Notes under the pieces: model-generated | The model's database searches: none | Seen by the model: the letters and a program-made list of their open reading frames with translations, nothing else | What the model was told of the DNA's origin: nothing | Part shown: positions 52,298 through 60,302 of the stretch, in pieces | How positions within the stretch are numbered: the first letter of the stretch is position 1 | Layout of the letters: every line of letters starts with the position of its first letter | NCBI GenBank assembly: GCA_034114085.1 | Contig: JAXEWB010000040.1 | Span: 186,001 to 250,000, forward strand | Origin: Spiro-02 sp034114085 | GTDB lineage: Bacteria > Spirochaetota > Spirochaetia > Sphaerochaetales > Sphaerochaetaceae | Direction: 5' to 3' | Length of the DNA: 64,000 nucleotides | Position numbers and translations under genes: made by a program

Positions 52298-53206
52298 ATG
52301 GCAAAGAAACATCATGTGATCAAGGGTACCACGGTCCGGCTGACCGGCGCCGACAAGGCTTTCTATCTTTTAGTCGATATCTTCCTCTGGGTGATGCTGT
52401 TCGTCATCGCGATTCCGATGTGGAGTACCATCACCCTGTCGTTCCGACCGAACGATTTCATCGGCAGCAATGTCGAGGGCATGTTCCTGATGCCCTGGAA
52501 CTGGTCTACCGCGGCGTATAAGGCGTTGCTGGGCAACAACGGGTTCATCATGGCGTTCTCGAACAGCCTGAAGATTCTGGTCATGGGCGTAGCTTGCTCA
52601 TTGCTGCTGACTATTCCTCTCGCCTATGTGCTGTCCGTCCAGACGCTGCCGGGGCGCAAGTGGCTGAACCTGCTGATCATCGTACCGTATGTGTTCAACG
52701 TGGGCATGATTCCGTCCTACCTGTTGGTCACGCACCTGGGTTTGATTGACAAGCTGGTGGCGGTGTTCCTGCCGGGGGCGATCAGCACCTACAACTGCAT
52801 TATCATGCGCTCGTTCTTTGAGGGTATTCCGAACGAGCTGAAGGAGTCTGCGAGAATCGACGGCTGTACCGAGATCGGCGTCCTGATTCGGATCGTGCTT
52901 CCGCTGTCCAAGGCGATCATCCTGACCGTGGGCCTGTTCTACGGGGTGTCGTTCTGGAACGACTTCTTCCACGCCATGCTGTACTTGAACAGGAACGACT
53001 TGCAGCCGTTGCCGATTCTGCTGAGGAACATCCTGATGGCATCCGGTATGAATGAATATGTCGAGGTCAATGCGTTCGGTGAGGCTCCAATCGCGGCGAT
53101 CAAGGCGGCTTCGGTGTTCATGAGCGCGATTCCGATGATCATCGCCTATCCGTTCATTCAGAAATACTTCACAAAGGGCACGTTGCTTGGAAGTGTGAAG
53201 GGTTGA
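52298..53206 (+). CDS. Sugar ABC transporter permease (YtcP/AraQ-like)
   Basis: 302 residues, six helices. Typical features: IPMWSTITLSFRPNDFI, NSLKILVMGVACSLLLTIPL, MRSFFEGIPNELKESARIDG (EAA loop) and the C-terminal PMIIAYPFIQKYFTKGTLLG signature of this group. Begins 16 nt after the first permease, with GGGGAGGGG as ribosome site. No ATPase gene is nearby; these importers often share a genome-wide MsmX-type ATPase. Confidence 0.92.
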   Translation: MAKKHHVIKGTTVRLTGADKAFYLLVDIFLWVMLFVIAIPMWSTITLSFRPNDFIGSNVEGMFLMPWNWSTAAYKALLGNNGFIMAFSNSLKILVMGVACSLLLTIPLAYVLSVQTLPGRKWLNLLIIVPYVFNVGMIPSYLLVTHLGLIDKLVAVFLPGAISTYNCIIMRSFFEGIPNELKESARIDGCTEIGVLIRIVLPLSKAIILTVGLFYGVSFWNDFFHAMLYLNRNDLQPLPILLRNILMASGMNEYVEVNAFGEAPIAAIKAASVFMSAIPMIIAYPFIQKYFTKGTLLGSVKG

Positions 53207-53310
53207 TAGTGGTTTTTGTCCCCGCCGTGGAATGCGGTGGAGATGTGTCCGGATGGCTTTAGACTATCCGGGATAGATATTGATTGGTGTCCATGTAAGG
53301 AGGAATAACC

Positions 53311-54888
53311 ATGAAAAAACATCTGCTGACTGTCGCGACGATCATTGCGTTGCTCGCTCTGGTCGCAGCCCCTGTATTCGCCCAGGGCGGATCGGAGGCG
53401 AAAGCTACGGTTACAAGCGCGGCGCCCGTGACCATCGACTTGTGGTATGGCGCGGCCATTACTGAAGCCGGGCCTCCCCCGGCCGATTGGGTCGGCTATC
53501 AGATCATCAAGGACAAGTTGAACATCGACCTTAAGCTGACCGCCCTTCCTTCCAATGAAAGCGACCAGGACGTCAAGATTCAGGCCGCTGGCGCAGCCAA
53601 TAACCTGCCTGACCTCTTCATGGTTCGCCGTGATGCATGGAAGCGTCTGGTGCAGCAGGGGCTGGTTGCCTCCGTCGACAGCCTGTACGCTGAGATGCCT
53701 ACCCGCACCTCCTTGCAGTACGATGCCGACAGCGTTGCGTTCACGACCCTCAACGGCAAGTCTTATGGCCTCGCTTCTCCCGGTTCCATCATCAAGAACG
53801 AAGGCCTGCTGATTCGCAAGGACTGGTTGGACAAGCTTGGGCTGTCCGTTCCCACCACTACCGACGAGCTGATGGATGTCATGAAAGCGTTTACCTTCAA
53901 CGATCCCGACGGCAACGGTAAGAACGACACCTACGGGTACGGCGCGTTCATTGAGCTGAACAACTACGAAGAGGGCCTCGGCCGCCGTTTCCAGCCGATT
54001 TATGGCGCGTTCGGTGTCGAGGGTACTTGGGATCTCAACACCGCCACCGCCGGCCTGAACGTGAAGAAGGCCGAGATGTACGATGCCATGGTCTACATCA
54101 AGCAGATGCAGGATGCGGGCGTGATCGATCCCAACTGGATGGCGTACAAGAAGGACGACTTCCGCGCCGCTTGGAAACAGGGCAAGTTCGGTATCATGCG
54201 CGAGCAGAACGCGGCCTATGCCGCCAAGGCGAACTATGCTCCGTTCGACAAGAACTTCCCCAATGGCGAGTGGATCATCATCGATCCCCCGAAGGGGCCG
54301 AACGGCAAGGCTTCCGTTGGTCCGTATACCGCCAACTACCGCATCTATGCGATTTCCGCCAAGGCTGACAAGGCCGGCAAGTCCGATGCTATTGCCCGTT
54401 TGCTCGAATGGATGTCCTCCGATGAAGGCTACTACCTCCTCGGCTGGGGCGTCGAAGGCGTGAACTACACGAAGGATGCCAATGGCGTTCCCGTTGACGC
54501 CGGTCTTGAGCTTGGTTTCTCCACTCCGAACGGACAGACCGTCACTCAGTTGAGGAACATGGTGTTCTACAACAGCGATATCGAGCTTGCCGCCCGGTAT
54601 CCCCAGTATGTTTGCGAAGTGTCCGGCAAGACGATGAGCGCCTTGACCGTCCTGCGCGACATGCAGTCCCGCAAGTGGACGCCGTCCATCGGTTGCGATA
54701 CTTTGCCCGCTCCGAACGCCGATGTCAAGCGTTTCTATGAGCAGGGCGTCCTTGAGTTCCTGACTGGCAAGCGGCAGCTTACCAAGGACAACTGGAACGC
54801 ATGGATCGCCGAGTTCGACAAGGTCGGTGGAAAGGCTTGGGAAGAGTCCGGTATTGCCTACGCTACCGAACAAGGCTTGCTCAAATAA
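53311..54888 (+). CDS. Extracellular sugar-binding protein (family 1, LipO/YtcQ-like)
   Basis: 525 residues. Signal peptide (TVATIIALLALVAAPVFAQG), then a large type II sugar-binding fold: QAAGAANNLPDLFMVRRDAW, TLNGKSYGLASPG, LLIRKDWLDKLGLSVPTTTDELMDV, a calcium-loop-like FNDPDGNGKNDTYGYGAF, and the late IARLLEWMSSDEGYYLLGWG. The length and DPDGNGKND loop are typical of oligosaccharide-binding LipO proteins. GGAGG precedes the ATG. A small hairpin (CCGGAT/ATCCGG, 53249-53271) separates it from the permeases and may help raise its expression. Confidence 0.93.
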   Translation: MKKHLLTVATIIALLALVAAPVFAQGGSEAKATVTSAAPVTIDLWYGAAITEAGPPPADWVGYQIIKDKLNIDLKLTALPSNESDQDVKIQAAGAANNLPDLFMVRRDAWKRLVQQGLVASVDSLYAEMPTRTSLQYDADSVAFTTLNGKSYGLASPGSIIKNEGLLIRKDWLDKLGLSVPTTTDELMDVMKAFTFNDPDGNGKNDTYGYGAFIELNNYEEGLGRRFQPIYGAFGVEGTWDLNTATAGLNVKKAEMYDAMVYIKQMQDAGVIDPNWMAYKKDDFRAAWKQGKFGIMREQNAAYAAKANYAPFDKNFPNGEWIIIDPPKGPNGKASVGPYTANYRIYAISAKADKAGKSDAIARLLEWMSSDEGYYLLGWGVEGVNYTKDANGVPVDAGLELGFSTPNGQTVTQLRNMVFYNSDIELAARYPQYVCEVSGKTMSALTVLRDMQSRKWTPSIGCDTLPAPNADVKRFYEQGVLEFLTGKRQLTKDNWNAWIAEFDKVGGKAWEESGIAYATEQGLLK

Positions 54889-54901
54889 CTGTCTCTGCGT
54901 C

Positions 54902-54926
54902 CCGCGGGGTTCAATGGACTCCGCGG
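54902..54926 (+). other. Stem-loop after the sugar-binding protein gene
   Basis: CCGCGGGGT pairs with ACTCCGCGG (9 bp, one wobble). There is no U-tract, so it may stabilise the upstream mRNA rather than terminate. Confidence 0.6.
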
Positions 54927-55113
54927 TTCATTTCTCATCATTGATCGGCGGCCGCCTTGGATTCTGTCTTTTGGGTTCTGGGCGTTGAATCTGGGCGGGG
55001 CGGCCGTTGTATCCTTGTCTGTTATGTGATAATACCCCGGGTCGTCCATGCCACGCCGCGAACGTCATGTGGTTGTGCGACGGCTTCGGAAGACAATCGT
55101 GGGGATGTGCGGC

Positions 55114-56217
55114 ATGCAATTTGATACTACAAGAACACTTTCCCGGCGGATGGCGGATTCTGTCATCGGCCGTTATCGGCCTGGGATGATGAAATGGCAT
55201 TACGAGCATGGCCTGGTCATCATGGCCGCCATGAGGGTCGGCGAGACGTGCAAAGACTCTTCCTATTATGACTGGGGCTATTCGATGTACAATCCGCTGA
55301 TTTCCGATACCGGCGCTATCGCCACCTACCGGGAAGGTGAGTTCAATCTCGACCAAATCAACGCTGGACGTAATCTGTTTTGCTTCTATGGCGAATCAGG
55401 TGAAGAGCGTTTCAAACTGGCTGCCGACAGACTCAAGTCCCAGCTCAAGCGGCAGCCCCGTACGCTTGCCGGTCCATATTGGCACAAGGAAATCTATCCT
55501 TGGCAGATTTGGCTCGACGGCCTGTACATGCAAGGCCCTTTTAATGTCGAATACAGCGCCACGTTTGGCGATGACGGCGCATTCGACGATGTGTGCCGCC
55601 AGTTGCTCGTTACCCATGAAAAGCTGCTCGATCCGAAGACCGGTTTGCTCTATCATGCATGGGATGAGTCTCGCGGGCAGCGCTGGTCGGATATCGATAC
55701 TGGTTGTTCCCCCCATTTCTGGGGGCGCGCCATCGGTTGGTACTGCATGGCGATTCTCGATGTCCTCGACTATCTGCCGGAAGGCCATGTCCGTATTCCC
55801 GAACTGAAATCGGTGCTGCGGAAGCTCCTTGCCTCAATTCTGAAGTTCCAGGATCCGAGCGGCATGTGGTGGCAGGTAGTCGATGAAGCGGGGCGGAAGG
55901 GCAATTACCTCGAAACATCCGCGTCTTCGATGTTCTGCTACAGTCTGTTCAAGGCTTCCCGTCTCGGTATCCTGGATGATGTGGAATCCTGTATCGCCGC
56001 CGCGAAAAGGGGCATGCAGGGTATCCGCGGCAAGTATCTCCGCGAAGATCCTTCCGGCGAACTGCATCTAGGGGGCATATGCTCGGTCGCCGGTCTCGGC
56101 GGCAATCCGTATCGCGACGGTTCGTTCCGCTACTATGTGCTGGAACCCGTCGTAGAGGACGACTTCAAGGGAGTCGGTCCGTTTATTCTTGCCTGCATAG
56201 AGGAAGAACGGCAGTAG
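55114..56217 (+). CDS. Unsaturated rhamnogalacturonyl hydrolase (GH105, YteR-like)
   Basis: 367 residues, (alpha/alpha)6 barrel. GH105 features: YDWGYSMYNPLI, PYWHKEIYPWQIWLDGLYM (catalytic Asp of the WLDGLYM segment), TGLLYHAWDESRGQRWSD, SPHFWGRAIGWYCMAILDVL (general-acid region), GNYLETSASSMFCYSLFKA and RDGSFRYYV. Removes the unsaturated galacturonyl end from lyase products of rhamnogalacturonan; cytoplasmic. ATG 55114 has GGGG 9 nt upstream; further upstream ATGs lack a site. Completes the transporter locus. Confidence 0.92.
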   Translation: MQFDTTRTLSRRMADSVIGRYRPGMMKWHYEHGLVIMAAMRVGETCKDSSYYDWGYSMYNPLISDTGAIATYREGEFNLDQINAGRNLFCFYGESGEERFKLAADRLKSQLKRQPRTLAGPYWHKEIYPWQIWLDGLYMQGPFNVEYSATFGDDGAFDDVCRQLLVTHEKLLDPKTGLLYHAWDESRGQRWSDIDTGCSPHFWGRAIGWYCMAILDVLDYLPEGHVRIPELKSVLRKLLASILKFQDPSGMWWQVVDEAGRKGNYLETSASSMFCYSLFKASRLGILDDVESCIAAAKRGMQGIRGKYLREDPSGELHLGGICSVAGLGGNPYRDGSFRYYVLEPVVEDDFKGVGPFILACIEEERQ

Positions 56218-56344
56218 CCGTTCATGCAGAGGCGGTCAGTCCGCTTTCCTCTTTGTGCTACCTCGATGTCCGCGTAGCGGACGCATGGGTCCTGTTCTCC
56301 CAGGGCCCATGTTTTTTTCTTGCTCGGATAACGGACACAATACC

Positions 56345-56445
56345 GCGTTGGTCGCCCCTCTCCCGTACCATAGTGTCGCTGACGCTCTCACCCTGTTCGA
56401 TATCGCACTCCAAGTTTTCGCGCGATATCGGGATGTGTGAGGGGG
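56345..56445 (+). repeat. Structured repeat, family B, copy 1 (101 nt)
   Basis: Differs from 56632-56732 at two positions. Contains complementary ends GCCCCTC/GAGGGG, hairpin AGTGTC-GCT-GACGCT, and hairpin CGATATCGC/GCGATATCG. Confidence 0.9.
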
Positions 56446-56520
56446 CTTCCCTCCTTGTCTTGTATCCGTTCTCCTTCGCAACGGGTTGCCCGGCAACGGT
56501 TCATTGCCGGCGTTGTCATC

Positions 56521-56551
56521 GACAAAGCCGTACAATAGTACTGTCTTCGTC
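56521..56551 (+). repeat. Structured hairpin repeat, family A, copy 8
   Basis: GACAAAG, CC, GTAC, AATA, GTAC, TGT, CTTCGTC: one mismatch in the outer stem; GGCG/CGCC further out can add 4 bp. Confidence 0.65.
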
Positions 56552-56631
56552 TTGCCGCCTTGTCACTGAGGCCGTTATCCTTCGCAACGCTTGTTAAGAA
56601 CATTTGTTAAGGCTTTGGATATCTTGATATT

Positions 56632-56732
56632 GCGTTGGCCGCCCCTCTCCCGTACCATAGCGTCGCTGACGCTCTCACCCTGTTCGATATCGCACTCCAA
56701 GTTTTCGCGCGATATCGGGATGTGTGAGGGGG
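56632..56732 (+). repeat. Structured repeat, family B, copy 2 (101 nt)
   Basis: Near-identical to 56345-56445. One of the two differences changes a wobble pair to a Watson-Crick pair in the AGCGTC-GCT-GACGCT hairpin, so pairing is kept. Confidence 0.9.
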
Positions 56733-56768
56733 GGCCTCCTCGCGTTGTATACGACAGGTTCAATGTTT

Positions 56769-57056
56769 TTACAGTGCTTCGAGTTGTTCCTTACTGAGTT
56801 CCGTACATGTAGCAATCATATCTAGACTAATTCCAAAGGCTTTCATGGCTTTTGCAACTTTTTTCACTCCTTTCATTTCCCCATCGATCTGAACGGTAGC
56901 CAATTCTCCGACCCGTTTTGCTTCGTGGTATCAGTCTCTCGATAAATCCAATGTCAACGCTTCATTGTCACCAGCTAGGCTTACCCACTCAAAGACCGCC
57001 CACAAAGCCGCATAGGACAAGGCGTTATTTGCCCCTATTGCGTGACATGAGGGCAT
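56769..57056 (-). pseudogene. Remnant of a PD-(D/E)XK (Rpn-like) nuclease/transposase gene, C-terminal end
   Basis: The minus frame ends KKVAKAMKAFGISLDMIATC then TELSKEQLEAL. This is the characteristic tail of Rpn/PD-(D/E)XK recombination-promoting nucleases (hydrophobic helix then GLSxEEIExL). An in-frame TGA at 56931-56933 interrupts it after ALSYAALWAVFEWVSLAGDN. The catalytic N-terminal half is not found. Composition is AT-richer than the housekeeping genes. Confidence 0.55.
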
Positions 57057-57121
57057 AAAAACAGCGACGTTCCTTCCTATTCTCCGTTTGGGAGTGAGTA
57101 AACGCCGCTTATGCGGTATGC

Positions 57122-57199
57122 TTATTCTGTTTCGTCCGCTATGAAGTCTTGAATAATCTCGCCAAAGTCTGCGCTCTTAGTAAAAAGCATATTTTCCAT
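57122..57199 (-). CDS. 25-codon open reading frame with a strong ribosome binding site
   Basis: MENMLFTKSADFGEIIQDFI then ADETE and a stop. AAGGAG lies 6 nt before the ATG, so it may be translated. It could be the 5' fragment of a broken gene related to the nuclease remnant just downstream, or a leader peptide. I do not recognise it. Confidence 0.35.
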   Translation of the reverse strand: MENMLFTKSADFGEIIQDFIADETE

Positions 57200-57509
57200 G
57201 TCGTTCTCCTTGTTTCTGCCCTCTGCGCGTGACGCTTTTTTGACGCCCGCGCTTACAAAAGGGAGATATAAAGAAGAGATATGACAGGTTTTAAGCGGAA
57301 AACGGCGCAAAGCCTTGATACAAGCCACTTTACGCCGATGCTTATAAACACTTGTGAGAAGATATAAAGCGTTTTTCACGCTTTTAATCAATAAAAAAAT
57401 AGATTTTTATCACCATCTAAAGAGGCAGCATGTTGTAATATTGTTGTATTTCTATTTATTTTAGAGAATTGTCGCAACAAATATACAACGATTCATACAT
57501 GCTTAACAT

Positions 57510-57538
57510 TTGACACCACTCTAGATGACCTGTAGAAT
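57510..57538 (+). promoter_or_regulatory. Consensus promoter of the nucleoside transporter operon
   Basis: TTGACA (57510-57515), 17 nt, TAGAAT (57533-57538), 36 nt before the ATG; AGGAG is the ribosome site. Confidence 0.8.
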
Positions 57539-57574
57539 GATAGCTACAAATATACTCTTAACAGGAGAGAACAC

Positions 57575-58660
57575 ATGAAGAAGTTTGCTGTTGTACTCTG
57601 TGTACTGCTGATGCTTGGTTCTTTCGCTTTCGCTCAGGGTGGCAAGGAAGCCGCTTCCGCGAAACAGAGCCTCAGGGTTGGTATGGTTACTGATGCCGGT
57701 ACCATCGATGACAAGTCCTTCAACCAGGGGACTTGGGAAGGCATCAAGCGCGCCGGAGAAGAATTCGGCCTCGATGTAAAATACCTCAAGCCCGCCGGCA
57801 CCACCGAAGCCGACTACTTGAAGGAAATGGGAAACCTCTACGACGCCGGCTACAAGTTCATCGTCTGCCCCGGCTTCAAGTTCGAAACCGCGGTCTATGA
57901 AGCGCAGGACAAGTGGAAGGACGCCAAGTTCGTCATTCTCGACGGCGAGCCGCATACCGCTGATTACGCAACCTTCAGGATTGAGCCGAACGTAGTCGCC
58001 CTGTATTGGGCCGAGCAGGAATCCGGCTTCCTCGCCGGTATCGCAGCCTCCTTGCAGATGCAGGAAGCCGAGTTCGGTTTCATCGGCGGCATGGAGATTC
58101 CCGCCGTCCAGAAGTTCAACTGGGGCTGGCAGCAGGGCATCAAGTACGCCAATGAAAACTACGGCACCAAGATTACCCTCAAGCAGGAGAACGACCTGTA
58201 CCAGGGTTCGTTTGACAACATCGCCGCTGGACAGCAGATCGCAGCCTCCATGTTCGACAAGGGCGTGAAGGTCATTTTCGCCGCCGCCGGTGGCGTAGGT
58301 GTGGGCGCCATCAACGAAGCCAAGAGCCGTGTTTCCTCTGGCCAGAACGTTTGGATTGTCGGCGTTGACGTAGACCAGTACTCCGAGGGTATTCTCCCCG
58401 GCGGCAAGTCCGTCATCCTGACCTCCGCCATGAAGTATCTCGACCGCGCGTCCTACGACATGATCGTCGATGAGATGAACGGGAATTTCCCCGCCGGACA
58501 GATCCTTCGCCTGAACGCTACCAACAACGGTATCGGTATCCCTGTCGAAAACCCGAACCTCTCAGCCGATGTCCAGGCCGAGGTCGCCAAGGTTTATGAC
58601 AAGATCAAGAGCGGCGAGATCAAGGTCGCTGATTCTCAGATCGCCGGTCTGTACAAGTAG
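57575..58660 (+). CDS. BMP family (PnrA-like) nucleoside-binding protein
   Basis: 361 residues. Signal peptide (FAVVLCVLLMLGSFAFAQG) then a BMP/PnrA fold: GMVTDAGTIDDKSFNQGTWE, VCPGFKFETAVYEAQDKW, AEQESGFLAGIAASLQ, GFIGGMEIPAVQKF, NDLYQGSFDNIAAGQQIAAS, IVGVDVDQYSEGILPG. In spirochaetes PnrA/TmpC binds purine nucleosides. No lipobox Cys, and the mature end begins AQGGKE. First gene of the Nup-type operon with ATPase and two permeases. Confidence 0.95.
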   Translation: MKKFAVVLCVLLMLGSFAFAQGGKEAASAKQSLRVGMVTDAGTIDDKSFNQGTWEGIKRAGEEFGLDVKYLKPAGTTEADYLKEMGNLYDAGYKFIVCPGFKFETAVYEAQDKWKDAKFVILDGEPHTADYATFRIEPNVVALYWAEQESGFLAGIAASLQMQEAEFGFIGGMEIPAVQKFNWGWQQGIKYANENYGTKITLKQENDLYQGSFDNIAAGQQIAASMFDKGVKVIFAAAGGVGVGAINEAKSRVSSGQNVWIVGVDVDQYSEGILPGGKSVILTSAMKYLDRASYDMIVDEMNGNFPAGQILRLNATNNGIGIPVENPNLSADVQAEVAKVYDKIKSGEIKVADSQIAGLYK

Positions 58661-58684
58661 TCGCTGTTTTACATTATGCCATGC

Positions 58685-58714
58685 ACAAGGGCCGCCCCAT
58701 CAGGCGGCCCTTGT
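58685..58714 (+). other. Intercistronic 12-bp stem-loop between binding protein and ATPase
   Basis: ACAAGGGCCGCC pairs perfectly with GGCGGCCCTTGT around a 6-nt loop; no U-tract follows. Probably an mRNA stabiliser or partial attenuator giving more binding protein than ATPase. Confidence 0.75.
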
Positions 58715-58781
58715 GAGGTATTGGGATATTCATTATTGTCGTGCGGCAGAGGCCGCGCCCTCAAAGGGAGTTTTACCACCA

Positions 58782-60302
58782 ATGAGTCATGTCATAGAAA
58801 TGTTGCATATCCGCAAGGAGTTCCCAGGCATCGTCGCCAACGATGACATCACCCTTCAAGTCGAACAGGGGGAGATTCATGCCATCCTCGGCGAGAATGG
58901 CGCGGGAAAATCCACGCTGATGAGTATTTTGTTCGGTCTGTACCATGCCGACAAAGGTGTTATCAAAGTAAAAGGCAAGGAAGTGCACATAGCTTCCCCC
59001 AACGATGCCAACGACCTTGGTATAGGAATGGTGCATCAGCATTTCCAGCTGGTCCATAATTTCACCGTTACGGAAAACATCATCCTCGGCAAGGAAGGTG
59101 GATTTTTCCTAGACAGGAAAAGCGCCTCCAAGAAAATCAAAGCTCTTTCCGAACAGTATGGTCTGAGCATCGACCCGGATATGGTGATTGAAGACATTTC
59201 CGTCGGCATGCAGCAGCGCGTTGAAATCCTCAAGATGCTGTATCGTGACGCCGATATTCTGATTTTCGATGAACCTACTGCGGTCCTGACACCTCAGGAA
59301 ATTGAAGAACTGATGCAGATCATGCGCAACTTGGTGGCGGAAGGCAAGTCGATTATCCTCATCACCCATAAACTTGATGAAATCAAGGCCGTCGCGGACA
59401 GATGCACCGTCATTCGGCGTGGCAAGATGGTCGGCGTCGTGGATGTCGCGACTACAAGCCAGGCGCAAATGGCCGCCATGATGGTCGGACGCCCCGTCTC
59501 CTTCAAGGTGGAGAAGAAGCCCGCGCAGCCCGGCCGGGTGATCCTCGATATCCACAACCTGAATGTGATGAACTCGAAGAAGGTGCTCGGCGTCAAGGAC
59601 TTCTCCCTGTCCGTCAGGGCGGGGGAGATCGTCGGTATCGCCGGTGTCGACGGCAACGGACAGAGTGAGCTGATCGAGGCGATTACGGGATTGCGCCCCA
59701 TAGAATCCGGCACTGTGAGCATCGCGGGAACGGACATCACCAACGAACCGATTCGCAAACGCAATGAGGCCGGGGTAGGTCATATTCCTGAAGACCGCCA
59801 GAAACGCGGTCTCGTCCTCAATGAGACCGTAGCTGACAATATTGTGATCAGGGACTACTATCGCGAACCTTTTTCAAAGCATGGAATTCTTCAGAAGGAC
59901 GCCATAGAGAAATACGCCGAGGATGTTGTACGGCAGTTCGATGTTCGTAGTGGCGAAGGCATTTTTTCTTTCGCGGGCAAGCTTTCCGGAGGCAACCAGC
60001 AGAAGGCGATCGTCGGTCGTGAAATCGTCGCTGATCCGGAATTGCTGATAGCCGTACAGCCGACCCGTGGTCTGGATGTCGGCGCCATTGAGTATATCCA
60101 TAAGCAGTTGGTCGCCCATCGGGACAAGGGACGTGCCGTTTTGCTCGTTTCCTTCGAGCTTGATGAAATATTCAATCTTTCCGACCAGATAGCGGTCATG
60201 AATTCCGGAGAACTGATTGATATCGTCAAGACTTCTGAAACTGATGAACACGCGGTCGGGCTGATGATGGCTGGAGTCAAGGGCAACGGAGGTGCGAAGT
60301 GA
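58782..60302 (+). CDS. Nucleoside ABC transporter ATPase (NupO/YufO-like, two domains)
   Basis: 506 residues, two ABC domains as in sugar/nucleoside importers. Domain 1: ILGENGAGKSTLMSILFG, GIGMVHQHFQLVHNFTVTEN, ISVGMQQRVEILKML, ILIFDEPTAVLTPQEIEEL. Domain 2: IVGIAGVDGNGQSELIEAI (variant Walker A), VGHIPEDRQKRGLVLNETVA, FSFAGKLSGGNQQKAIVGRE, LIAVQPTRGLDVGAIEYIH. ATG 58782 (GGGAG 11 nt upstream) starts the homologous region; the frame is open upstream but noncoding. Overlaps the next permease by 4 nt. Confidence 0.95.
   Translation: MSHVIEMLHIRKEFPGIVANDDITLQVEQGEIHAILGENGAGKSTLMSILFGLYHADKGVIKVKGKEVHIASPNDANDLGIGMVHQHFQLVHNFTVTENIILGKEGGFFLDRKSASKKIKALSEQYGLSIDPDMVIEDISVGMQQRVEILKMLYRDADILIFDEPTAVLTPQEIEELMQIMRNLVAEGKSIILITHKLDEIKAVADRCTVIRRGKMVGVVDVATTSQAQMAAMMVGRPVSFKVEKKPAQPGRVILDIHNLNVMNSKKVLGVKDFSLSVRAGEIVGIAGVDGNGQSELIEAITGLRPIESGTVSIAGTDITNEPIRKRNEAGVGHIPEDRQKRGLVLNETVADNIVIRDYYREPFSKHGILQKDAIEKYAEDVVRQFDVRSGEGIFSFAGKLSGGNQQKAIVGREIVADPELLIAVQPTRGLDVGAIEYIHKQLVAHRDKGRAVLLVSFELDEIFNLSDQIAVMNSGELIDIVKTSETDEHAVGLMMAGVKGNGGAK

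Noticed and set aside
53158..54873. 571-codon minus-strand open frame opposite the sugar-binding protein
   Set aside because: It is a shadow of a GC-rich gene with signal peptide, ribosome site and family motifs on the plus strand.
57285..57370. Attachment site of an integrative element (CGCAAAGCCTTGATACAAGC region)
   Set aside because: The sequence reminded me of recombinase-associated motifs, but no second copy or integrase gene is present in the window.
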